From a bacterium (GTDB lineage: Bacteria; Planctomycetota; Planctomycetia; Pirellulales; UBA1268), in the NCBI GenBank assembly GCA_029978085.1, contig JAPOJV010000009.1:1-45410 (forward strand): a DNA stretch of 45,410 nucleotides. The letters are read 5' to 3'. Shown here in pieces: positions 27,099-34,258 of the stretch. Position 1 is the first letter of the stretch. Every line of letters begins with the position of its first letter. The notes below the pieces were generated by a model. That model was given only the letters and a program-made list of their open reading frames with translations. It did not search any database and was not told where the DNA came from. The position numbers and the translations under genes are program-made.

Positions 27099-27845
27099 CT
27101 ACAGCAGGCTCTCGAGCAACAGCCGCATCTTGCGGAGCTCGGCGACCTGATCGACGCCCTCCAGCGGCGGCATGTGGGCGCACAGCGCCCGCTTGTAGCC
27201 CACCCGCTCCAGCTGCGACACGAGCCTGCCGTATTCGACGTTGCCCTGGCCGATCCGCACCTGGAAGGCGTCGGCCTTCGAGTCCCGCAGATGCACGTGG
27301 CAGACGTACTTGAGGATCGACTCCCACGAGGCGGGCTTCTTGTGGCCGTAGATGAAGTGACTCGGGTCGAGCGTGACGCCGAGGCCGGGCACGTTGCGGC
27401 ACAGCGAGGCGGTCGTCTCCGCATCCTGCGTCATCCGGCCCGCGGCCGTCTTCACACCCACGATGGATCCGAGCCCGGACGCAATCGCCACGAGCTTGCG
27501 GAGCCGCTCGATCTCTCCGTTGAACGGTGTGCCGAGCTCCGACGACTCCACCACCATCGTCACTACGCCGAGCGACTTGGCGAGCCGGCAGCAGGCGGTG
27601 AAGTGGTCGTACATCTCCGGCGTCTCGGGTGCCGCGAACGACACGGCCACCGGCCGCAGCCGCTGGAGGTCGCTGCAGGCGGCGATCGCCGCCTCTGGAT
27701 CGGCAGCCACGGCCGCGGGATCGAGATGCCCGCCATCGGGCCGCACATCGAGTTCCACCGCGGTGAACTCGAGCTCGGCCAGCCGCTCCATGGCGGTGGC
27801 GAGCGGCATGTCGGGAAGGCACTCGGTACTGACGCAAACGAACAC
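27099..27845 (-). CDS. Sugar phosphate isomerase/epimerase-like TIM barrel protein, 248 aa
   Basis: An AP-endonuclease-2/xylose-isomerase-like barrel. Candidate metal ligands are the Glu in TMVVESSELG, Asp and His in VTLDPSHFIYG and His in CHVHLRDSKADAF, spaced as in other family members such as IolE/IolI and hydroxypyruvate isomerase. The GQGNVEYGRLVSQL segment near the C-terminus is also typical. The substrate cannot be inferred. The start is GTG at 27845, with an AGGAG eight bases upstream on the minus strand; longer starts translate the leader region of sppA. It converges with the TPR gene and diverges from sppA. It is somewhat shorter than the usual 270-290 residues. Confidence 0.8.
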   Translation of the reverse strand: MFVCVSTECLPDMPLATAMERLAELEFTAVELDVRPDGGHLDPAAVAADPEAAIAACSDLQRLRPVAVSFAAPETPEMYDHFTACCRLAKSLGVVTMVVESSELGTPFNGEIERLRKLVAIASGLGSIVGVKTAAGRMTQDAETTASLCRNVPGLGVTLDPSHFIYGHKKPASWESILKYVCHVHLRDSKADAFQVRIGQGNVEYGRLVSQLERVGYKRALCAHMPPLEGVDQVAELRKMRLLLESLL

Positions 27846-27900
27846 GCAGGCGGCTCCTGAAACAGAGGGTCGACGTGATCCTAGCCGCCCACTCCAAAAT

Positions 27901-27930
27901 CTGCCACCACAGGCACGGCTGCCGTAGAAT
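27901..27930 (+). promoter_or_regulatory. Putative sppA promoter
   Basis: CTGCCA (27901-27906), 18 bases, TAGAAT (27925-27930; five of six bases match the consensus). A start near 27937 gives a leader of about 25 bases containing GAGGAGG. Confidence 0.5.
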
Positions 27931-27961
27931 GCGTTCGACACGCAACGAGGAGGCCATGCGC

Positions 27962-29008
27962 ATGACGCTCATCGACACCGACCCACGACAGCCCACCCGC
28001 GTGATTTTGGAACAGGGGGGCACGTGGGGCCGCTGGGGCACGCGGATCGCGTGGACGGTGGCGGGGTTCTCTCTCCTGGCGGCGCTCGGCAGCATCGGGG
28101 CCTTCTCCCAGTATTTCCAGCGGGACGGCAAGGTGGTGGAGAAGTACCACTCGCTGTCGAAGACGGCGTCGGCCAAGGTGGCGATCGTGAGCCTCACCGG
28201 CGCGATCATGGGGGGTGACGGCTTCACGCGGGCGCAGCTCGACCACGTGGCCGAGGACGAGAGCGTGAAGGCGATCGTGCTGCGGGTCGATTCCCCCGGC
28301 GGCACCGTGAGCGGCAGCGACGAACTCCACTACCGGCTCACGAAGCTGGCAAAGGACCGTGCGCTGCCGGTCGTCGTAAGCATGGGGGGCATCGCGGCCA
28401 GCGGCGGCTATTACGTGGCCATGGCCAATGGAGGCCGTGACGACGTGATCTTTGCCGAGCCGGCCACGCTCACGGGCTCGATCGGCGTGATCATCCCGCA
28501 CTTCGACGTCTCACGCCTGTTGAAGAAGTACGACGTCCGCGACGACTCGATCTCGAGTGGGCCGCTCAAGGAGATGCTCAGCGTCACGAAGGACCGCGAC
28601 CCGGCCCTCGCCGAGAAGGAGCGGAAGATCCTGCAGTCGCTCGTCGACGACATGTTCGCCCGCTTCAAGGAGATCGTGCAGGCGGGCCGGCCGAAGCTCG
28701 ATGCGGCCGCCGTGGACAAGGTGGCGACCGGGCAGATCTTCACGGCCCGACAGGCCAAGGATGCCGGGCTCGTCGACCGGATCGGGTTCCTGGAAGACGC
28801 CGTCACCCGGGCGGTCGAACTCGCCGGGCTCACCGAATCGACCGCCCGAGCGGTGAAGTACACGAAGCCCAAGGGGCTGCTCGACGAGGTACTCGGCGGC
28901 GACGCCGTGCCAGGCTCACGCGTGTCACTCGAGGCGTTCGCCGAACTGACGGCGCCGCGCGCCTGGTATCTCTGCAGCTGGTGGCCGGCGATCGTCGCGG
29001 CGAAGTAG
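27962..29008 (+). CDS. sppA: Signal peptide peptidase SppA, short (36K-type), 348 aa
   Basis: A membrane-bound serine/lysine protease of family S49 that degrades cleaved signal peptides. One N-terminal anchor (about residues 29-51, WTVAGFSLLAALGSIGAF) leaves the catalytic domain outside the cytoplasm. The nucleophile is Ser147 in GGIAASGGYYVA, and the general base is probably Lys203 in SGPLKEML. RVDSPGGTVSGSDEL and LTGSIGVI are the other family motifs. Start: GAGGAGG precedes two in-frame ATGs (27956, 27962). The second has the ideal 8-base spacing and is used here. It lacks the duplicated N-terminal domain of the Escherichia coli enzyme and so resembles the Bacillus and archaeal form. Confidence 0.92.
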   Translation: MTLIDTDPRQPTRVILEQGGTWGRWGTRIAWTVAGFSLLAALGSIGAFSQYFQRDGKVVEKYHSLSKTASAKVAIVSLTGAIMGGDGFTRAQLDHVAEDESVKAIVLRVDSPGGTVSGSDELHYRLTKLAKDRALPVVVSMGGIAASGGYYVAMANGGRDDVIFAEPATLTGSIGVIIPHFDVSRLLKKYDVRDDSISSGPLKEMLSVTKDRDPALAEKERKILQSLVDDMFARFKEIVQAGRPKLDAAAVDKVATGQIFTARQAKDAGLVDRIGFLEDAVTRAVELAGLTESTARAVKYTKPKGLLDEVLGGDAVPGSRVSLEAFAELTAPRAWYLCSWWPAIVAAK

Positions 29009-29010
29009 GC

Positions 29011-29050
29011 GCAGGCATGCGAACGACGGCGCAGGCGTGCGAACGACGGC
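29011..29050 (+). repeat. Tandem 20-mer between convergent genes
   Basis: Positions 29011-29030 (GCAGGCATGCGAACGACGGC) repeat at 29031-29050 with one change (A to G). The repeat occupies almost the whole 51-base gap between sppA and the ACS-ACAD gene. Confidence 0.75.
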
Positions 29051-29059
29051 GTGTGCCGG

Positions 29060-32000
29060 CTACCCTGCGCGGCCGAGGGCGGCGACGGCGGCGTGGTCGG
29101 CCGATGTGAGCCGACGGCCGGTGGCGCGGGCGAGGGCAAGGCGACACCAGACATCGGCCGCTGCAGCCGCGGCATCGGTGCCACGGGCGTCGGCGTGATG
29201 CGCCGTCGCCAGCACGCTCACGAGCTCGCGCACGTCCGCCGCCAGGCCGCCAATCTCCAGCTGGCGGTCGGCCAGACCGCGGCCATGGCGGCGGATCGCG
29301 CGGTCGATGCTCGCGGCGGCATTCGCGAGGCCGCGCCGTGCCTGGCGGGCATGTTCACGAAGCCGGCGGTCGAGCAGCCCCGCGTCGCCGCGCGAGCCCG
29401 CCGCGAACCGGGCGGCCCGCCAGGCCAGCCAGTCGCCTGCCCGAGCGAGCCGCGCTGCGTCGCGGGCCTGCTGGGCGAGCGGATGGTGCTTGGCGAGTCC
29501 CTTGAAGAGGGCCAGGCCGAGCAGGTCGCTCTCCCCTTCGTAGACCGTGACGGCGAAGTGATCGTGGAGCGAATCGCCGAGCGGATGGCCGACGAGAAAG
29601 GCGCGGCCGCCGTGCACGCCGAGCGCGTCGATCGCCGCCTCGCGGACACACGTGCTCGCCACCACCTTCGCCGTGATCGCCTCGAGCTCACCCGTCTGGC
29701 CGGCGTCGATCGCGGCCGCGGCCCAGCCGGCCAGCGCATCGCAGGCGACGATCGATGCGGCGATCCGCCCGAGTCGCCCCTGCACGAGCTCACGGGCGGC
29801 GATCGGCTGGCCCCAGGTGGTGCGCCGCAACGCGTGGTCACGCGCCTGCGCGAGGAGCAGTCGCAGCGTGCCGGCGGCCTGCGCCGCCAGCGTGATGCGG
29901 CCACGGTTGAGTCCGTGCCAGACGATCTGCATCCCGTCGCGGCCCGGCGGCGGGGCGAGCAGATCGGCCTCGTCCACCTCGAAGCCAGTGAACTCGAGCG
30001 CGGCGTTGGCCGCATGCTTGAGCGGATGGATCGCGTAGTGCCGCAGCCGGAAGCCGGGCGTGTCGTGGTCGGGCAGTCGCACGAGCACGACGGCCGGCTT
30101 GCCCTCGTGCATCGCGAGCAGCTTGACGAGCCGGCCATGCACCGCATTGGTGATGAACATCTTCGTGCCGGTGAGCAGGAGTCGCCCGTCGCGCCGCTCG
30201 AGCACCGACTGCACCGCACCGAGATCGCAGCCCACCTCCGGCTCCGTGCCGCCGAAGATCGAGAGCGGCCGCCCCGCGGCGAGACCGGGCAGATGGCGAG
30301 CCTGCTGCTCCGCCGAACCGAAGGCCGTAACGGCCGAGACGACGCCGATCGACGAGTGCACCGCGAGCATGCCCGCGGCGGTCGGGCAGTCGGCGGCGAC
30401 GCGGGTGATCCCGCGGGCCAGCTGGCCCAGCGTGGCTTCCACACCGCCATGCAGACGGGGCACGAACAGTCCCCACAGGCCCGCCTCCCCGAGCGCGGCC
30501 TCGGCGGCTGCGGTGAAGCGGCCGGTCGGCGCCGGCGGCGCATCGGCGAGCGGTGCGGCCGGCGCGGCGGCTGGCAGCGTTTCGTAGAGCCGACCTGCAG
30601 CCCGCAGTGCGGCGAGCTCGAGGGCGGTGCGATCGAGCACGGCCTCGACCGCATCCGGGAGCGGGTCCGCTGCTGACTCCGCCGCCTCGGCGAACCCACC
30701 GGCAGTGCCATGCCATGTCGCGGCCGTGAGCCACGAGTGCCGTGACGCCATCCCTATCTCCTCGATGGTTCCTCTGGCCCGCGGTCCGGCCGGCACGACG
30801 CCCACACCGCGGGGCTCCGCCCGCGCGGCCGCCCGGATCTGACTCTGAAAGTGGCTCGCGATCGCCCGCCTCTTGAGCTTGAACGACTCGGTCGTCTCGC
30901 CGTGGGCCGCATCGAACGCGCGGCCGACGAGTATCCCTCGCCGCACCTGCCAGGCCCGCGGAAGCGCCGCCTGCCGCTGGGCCAGCCGCCGGGCGATCCA
31001 GACGAGCAGCCGCGGATGCGCCAGCGCCTGTCGCCGGCTGAAGACCCGCAGGCCGAGCCGGCGGATCGCCGCGCGGATCACGTCGGGCTCCGGCACGACG
31101 AGGGCCACGGGCCAGGGCAGGCCGTCTCCCACGACGCACACCTGCGCCACGGCCTCGTCCTCGGCGAGCGTCCGCTCGATCTCGGCCGGCGGCAGCTTGA
31201 CGCCGGTCGAGAGCACGATCGTGTCGGAGAGCCGGCCCGTGATCCGCAGGTGGCCGGCCGCGTCGATCTCGGCCACGTCGCCGGTTTCGAGCCAGTCGGG
31301 ATCGACGTCCGCCCGCGTGTCACATGAGTCAGGCGGATGCATGAGCCCCACGGCGCGACTGGGCGTGCGGACGAGGAGCTGGCCGCGGGACTCGGGCCGC
31401 TCGTCGATCCGCACCTCCACGCCATCCAGCGGCGGCCCCACCGTGCCCGGCCGCGCGATCCGCGGATTCGACACGGCCACCACGGGCCCCGCCTCGGCGA
31501 GTCCGTAGCCCTGCACGAGCGGGACGCCACGCGCCGCGAAGAATTCCGCCGTGCGGTCGCGCAGCGGTGCGCCGCCGGAGATGCAGACCCGCACGCGGCC
31601 GCCGAGCGCGGTGGCGAGGTCGGCGATCCGCCCCGCTCGTGCCCCGCGCTCGAGCCGCTCGAAGAAGGCGGGCACGCCGAGGATCACGGCCGGCGGCAGG
31701 GCGGCGCAGGCGTCGAGCAGCCGCATGCGATCGCGGACCACGTTGAGGCAGCCGCCGCGGACGAGTGCCGTGTAGAGATCGCCCACGCGGGCGTAGGCAT
31801 GGCTCATCGGCAGCCACGACAGCCGCACGTCCTGCGGGTCGTGCAGAAACATCTCGCTCGATGCCCGGGCATTCACGGCCAAGGATCGCTGCGAATGCAG
31901 GACACCGTGGGGCAGGCCGGTGGTGCCTGACGAGAGCAGGATCGTGCAACAGGCGCCGGGGTCGCAGGCGGCGACGCGGTCGGCAAGCGCAGCGGCGAGG

Positions 32001-32482
32001 CGGACGGGGTCGGCGGCAAGCCCGCGCCAGGCGGTCGCGGCAAGCACGCCCGCGCCGAGATCGAGGAGCGGGAGTTCGCGTGACGAAGCCTGTGGTGGCC
32101 GGCCGCTGCAGACGAGGGCCTGCGGGGCGAGCCAGTCGAGGAGCCGCTGCTGCTCTCGACGTGGCAGGTCGTCGTGCACCGCCACGTGGATGACGCCCGC
32201 GAGCAGACAGGCGAGATCGACGACGATCCAGTCGGGCGTGTGCGGCCCCGCATGGGCCACGCGATCGCCACGGCGGACGCCCTGAGCCTCGAACCGCTCG
32301 GCAAGCGTGACGGCCGCGGCGGCGATCTCGCCCCACGTCCACGACTGCGTGGGCTCGAGGCCGTCGACGACGGCGGGCCGCTCGCGAGCGTCGGCCACCC
32401 GCGCGGCAAGGAGCGCGACGAGCGAATCGCAGGCGGCGGGGCGTTCGACGGTCGGCTCAGGCTGGGCGAGCACGGGCTGCAT
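29060..32482 (-). CDS. Acyl-CoA synthetase fused to acyl-CoA dehydrogenase, 1140 aa
   Basis: One open frame encodes two beta-oxidation enzymes. Residues about 20-560 are an AMP-forming acyl-CoA synthetase: P-loop-like TILLSSGTTGLPHG (about 180-195; His replaces the usual Lys), QGYGLAEAG (Ala replaces Thr), WLETGDVAEID, ITGRLSDTIV and the C-terminal lysine region ESFKLKRR. Residues about 620-1140 are an acyl-CoA dehydrogenase: FGGTEPEVGCDLGAVQS, LTGTKMFITNA, GRITLAAQAAGTLRLLLAQARDHALRRTTWGQPI, and the catalytic Glu in VYEGESDLLGLALFKG near 981. Together they would activate a free fatty acid and introduce the first double bond. An embedded ribosome site and ATG at 30751 could make the dehydrogenase separately. 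Fusion by frameshift, natural or from assembly, cannot be excluded. Confidence 0.85.
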   Translation of the reverse strand: MQPVLAQPEPTVERPAACDSLVALLAARVADARERPAVVDGLEPTQSWTWGEIAAAAVTLAERFEAQGVRRGDRVAHAGPHTPDWIVVDLACLLAGVIHVAVHDDLPRREQQRLLDWLAPQALVCSGRPPQASSRELPLLDLGAGVLAATAWRGLAADPVRLAAALADRVAACDPGACCTILLSSGTTGLPHGVLHSQRSLAVNARASSEMFLHDPQDVRLSWLPMSHAYARVGDLYTALVRGGCLNVVRDRMRLLDACAALPPAVILGVPAFFERLERGARAGRIADLATALGGRVRVCISGGAPLRDRTAEFFAARGVPLVQGYGLAEAGPVVAVSNPRIARPGTVGPPLDGVEVRIDERPESRGQLLVRTPSRAVGLMHPPDSCDTRADVDPDWLETGDVAEIDAAGHLRITGRLSDTIVLSTGVKLPPAEIERTLAEDEAVAQVCVVGDGLPWPVALVVPEPDVIRAAIRRLGLRVFSRRQALAHPRLLVWIARRLAQRQAALPRAWQVRRGILVGRAFDAAHGETTESFKLKRRAIASHFQSQIRAAARAEPRGVGVVPAGPRARGTIEEIGMASRHSWLTAATWHGTAGGFAEAAESAADPLPDAVEAVLDRTALELAALRAAGRLYETLPAAAPAAPLADAPPAPTGRFTAAAEAALGEAGLWGLFVPRLHGGVEATLGQLARGITRVAADCPTAAGMLAVHSSIGVVSAVTAFGSAEQQARHLPGLAAGRPLSIFGGTEPEVGCDLGAVQSVLERRDGRLLLTGTKMFITNAVHGRLVKLLAMHEGKPAVVLVRLPDHDTPGFRLRHYAIHPLKHAANAALEFTGFEVDEADLLAPPPGRDGMQIVWHGLNRGRITLAAQAAGTLRLLLAQARDHALRRTTWGQPIAARELVQGRLGRIAASIVACDALAGWAAAAIDAGQTGELEAITAKVVASTCVREAAIDALGVHGGRAFLVGHPLGDSLHDHFAVTVYEGESDLLGLALFKGLAKHHPLAQQARDAARLARAGDWLAWRAARFAAGSRGDAGLLDRRLREHARQARRGLANAAASIDRAIRRHGRGLADRQLEIGGLAADVRELVSVLATAHHADARGTDAAAAAADVWCRLALARATGRRLTSADHAAVAALGRAG
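30749..30762 (-). promoter_or_regulatory. Internal ribosome-binding site and start codon inside the ACS-ACAD gene
   Basis: On the minus strand GAGGAG-ATAGGG-ATG places a strong Shine-Dalgarno six bases before an in-frame ATG (30751-30749), exactly at the domain boundary. Initiation there gives a 563-residue dehydrogenase, a normal free-standing size. A TAG in another frame (30756-30754) directly precedes it, as expected if two genes were once separate. Confidence 0.6.
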
Positions 32483-32527
32483 GCGAGCATTTCAGCAGGA
32501 AATGCCGTTCGCTTGAAGTGGGCTCAC

Positions 32528-32622
32528 GTGGGTATGTCACGCCGTGACATATCCTTTCCGGTCACGGCGTGACCGGGCTACCGCGGGCAAGTCACGGCGT
32601 GACCGGGCTACCGCGGGCCTAC
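32528..32622 (+). repeat. Family-1 palindromic repeat, cluster C
   Basis: The core TCACGCCGTGA at 32537 is flanked by TATG/CATA, a pairing variant not seen in other clusters. Terminal-type TCACGGCGTGA copies follow at 32562 (25 bases) and 32592 (30 bases), each with CCGGGCTACC. The closing GGCCTACGG contains the pfk stop codon (TAG, read on the minus strand at 32621-32619). Confidence 0.88.
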
Positions 32623-33941
32623 GGGCCGAACGTGCGCGGCTGGCCCGTGGCCTCGAGCACCGCCAGCCACAGGTCGCCGTCCGGCGCCACCTCGTTGCGA
32701 TGGCTCACCGTGAGCGGCATCGGGATGTGGACGAACCGGCCATGCCAGCGGCCCACCACGCACTCCGTGCGGCCGGCCATCGCGGCATGCACCGCGTTCT
32801 GCGCGAGCCGCAGGCAGTAGACGCTGTCGTAGGCATTCGACGCCACGCTGCGGATGAGATAACTGGGGTCGATGTATTTCAGGTTCACTTCCGTGTTCGC
32901 GGCGGCGAAATGCTCCGCGATTCGCTGCCGCAGGAAGAGGCCGACGTCGTCGAGCCGCCGGTTGCCCGACGCATCCCGGGCATCGCCTCCCGTGCCGCAG
33001 AGATGCTGACCGGCCCCTTCGGCCACCACGATCACGGCGTGGCCCCGGGTGCGAACGCGGTCGAGCAGATGGGCGAGGAAGCCGCCCGGTCCATCGAGGG
33101 CGAACGGCACCTCGGGAATGAGCACGTAGTTGGCATCGGGCTCCGCCAGCGAAGCGTAGCAGGCGATGAAACCAGAATGGCGGCCCATCAGCCTCACGAG
33201 GCCCACGCCGTTGGGCGCCGCCTTGGCCTCGACGTGGGCCGCACGGATCGAGGCCGTGGCCTCGGCGAAGGCCGTCTGGAAGCCGAAGCTCTGGTCGATG
33301 TAGGGGATGTCGTTGTCGATCGTCTTGGGCACGCCGACGACCGCGATCTTCAGTCCCCGCTCCTCGATGATGCGGGCGATCTGCATCGCGCCGCGGAGCG
33401 TGCCGTCACCACCGATGACGAACAGCACGGAGATGTGCATCCGCTCCAGGCAGTCGACGATCTCGCCCGGATCCTGGGCGCCGCGCGAGGTGCCGAGGAT
33501 CGTGCCGCCGAGCTCGTCGATGTCGCTCACGACGTCCGGCGTGAACTCGACCACGTCGTGGCCATACTTCGGGATGAAGCCCTGGTAGCCGTTGCGGAAG
33601 CCGACGATCCGCTGCACCTCGTAATGAAACGAGAGCTCCATCACGATGCCGCGAATCACGTCGTTGATGCCGGGACAGAGGCCGCCGCAGGTGACGATGC
33701 CCACGCGGGTCTTCGCCGGCTCGAAGAAGATCTTCCGCCGCGGGCCGGCGGGCTCGAAGCCGGGCAGCTCATCGAGCGACACGCCTGCCTCGCGGATGAG
33801 CGTGGTGGTGTCGTGGAAGAGCACGCGGTCTTCCTCGGCGACGTAGTGGGCAGTCGTGCGGCGGGTCGCCACGTGCTCCTGGAGAGGCGACGCGATGCGG
33901 CATTCGCCCAGCGTCTTCACGGCCAGATCGGCGGCGTTCAT
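32619..33941 (-). CDS. pfkA: 6-phosphofructokinase, plant/trypanosome-type (probably ATP-dependent), 440 aa
   Basis: Phosphorylates fructose 6-phosphate in glycolysis. The phosphofructokinase core is clear: TCGGLCPGINDVIRG, GFRNGYQGF, GTILGTSRG, FVIGGDGTLRGA, GVPKTIDNDI, and VRLMGRHSGFIA. The residue after GGD is Gly (as in ATP users), while PKTIDND has the Lys typical of PPi enzymes. That combination marks the group-II 'X' clade found in plants and trypanosomatids, whose characterised members use ATP (established knowledge; phosphoryl donor here is inference). An N-terminal extension of about 75 residues precedes the core. The ATG at 33941 is used because upstream in-frame codons run into repeat cluster D. 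Its stop lies in cluster C. Confidence 0.88.
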   Translation of the reverse strand: MNAADLAVKTLGECRIASPLQEHVATRRTTAHYVAEEDRVLFHDTTTLIREAGVSLDELPGFEPAGPRRKIFFEPAKTRVGIVTCGGLCPGINDVIRGIVMELSFHYEVQRIVGFRNGYQGFIPKYGHDVVEFTPDVVSDIDELGGTILGTSRGAQDPGEIVDCLERMHISVLFVIGGDGTLRGAMQIARIIEERGLKIAVVGVPKTIDNDIPYIDQSFGFQTAFAEATASIRAAHVEAKAAPNGVGLVRLMGRHSGFIACYASLAEPDANYVLIPEVPFALDGPGGFLAHLLDRVRTRGHAVIVVAEGAGQHLCGTGGDARDASGNRRLDDVGLFLRQRIAEHFAAANTEVNLKYIDPSYLIRSVASNAYDSVYCLRLAQNAVHAAMAGRTECVVGRWHGRFVHIPMPLTVSHRNEVAPDGDLWLAVLEATGQPRTFGP

Positions 33942-34020
33942 GGGCGAGTGTCCGAGGCGGGCGGGGCGGACAGGCGAGGGCAGAAGTGTAGCACGGCGTG
34001 CAAGGAGGCCCGTCTCTCCG

Positions 34021-34112
34021 CGTGGGCGAGTCACGCCGTGACTCGCTTTCCGGTCACGGCGTGACCGGGCTACCGTGACCGGGCTACCGTGACCGGGCTA
34101 CCGTGGGCCTAC
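34021..34112 (+). repeat. Family-1 palindromic repeat, cluster D
   Basis: The core at 34031 is flanked by GCGAG/CTCGC (perfect pairing). The terminal core follows at 34054, 23 bases on, and then three tandem copies of TGACCGGGCTACCG ending in TGGGCCTAC. It lies between divergent pfk and the secreted gene at 34259. The whole gap (33942-34258) otherwise holds only leader sequence and a possible -10 (TAGACT, 34211). Confidence 0.88.
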
Positions 34113-34258
34113 TGCCACAAGTGGTGCGACGGCAAGTGGTTAGGGCCCCCGGCATGCGCAGCCGGCGTGCCGCTCGGCAGTTGGCATGGAGTCGCGGCCG
34201 TTCCCGCCGGTAGACTCCGCGGGCGTTTTCGGCCCTGCTGTCCTCGAGGCGACCCCTG

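Noticed and set aside
33942-34020. Clear promoters for pfk and the 34259 gene
   Set aside because: TACACT and TAGACT -10-like boxes exist, but no -35 lies at 16-18 bases, so no promoter feature was called.
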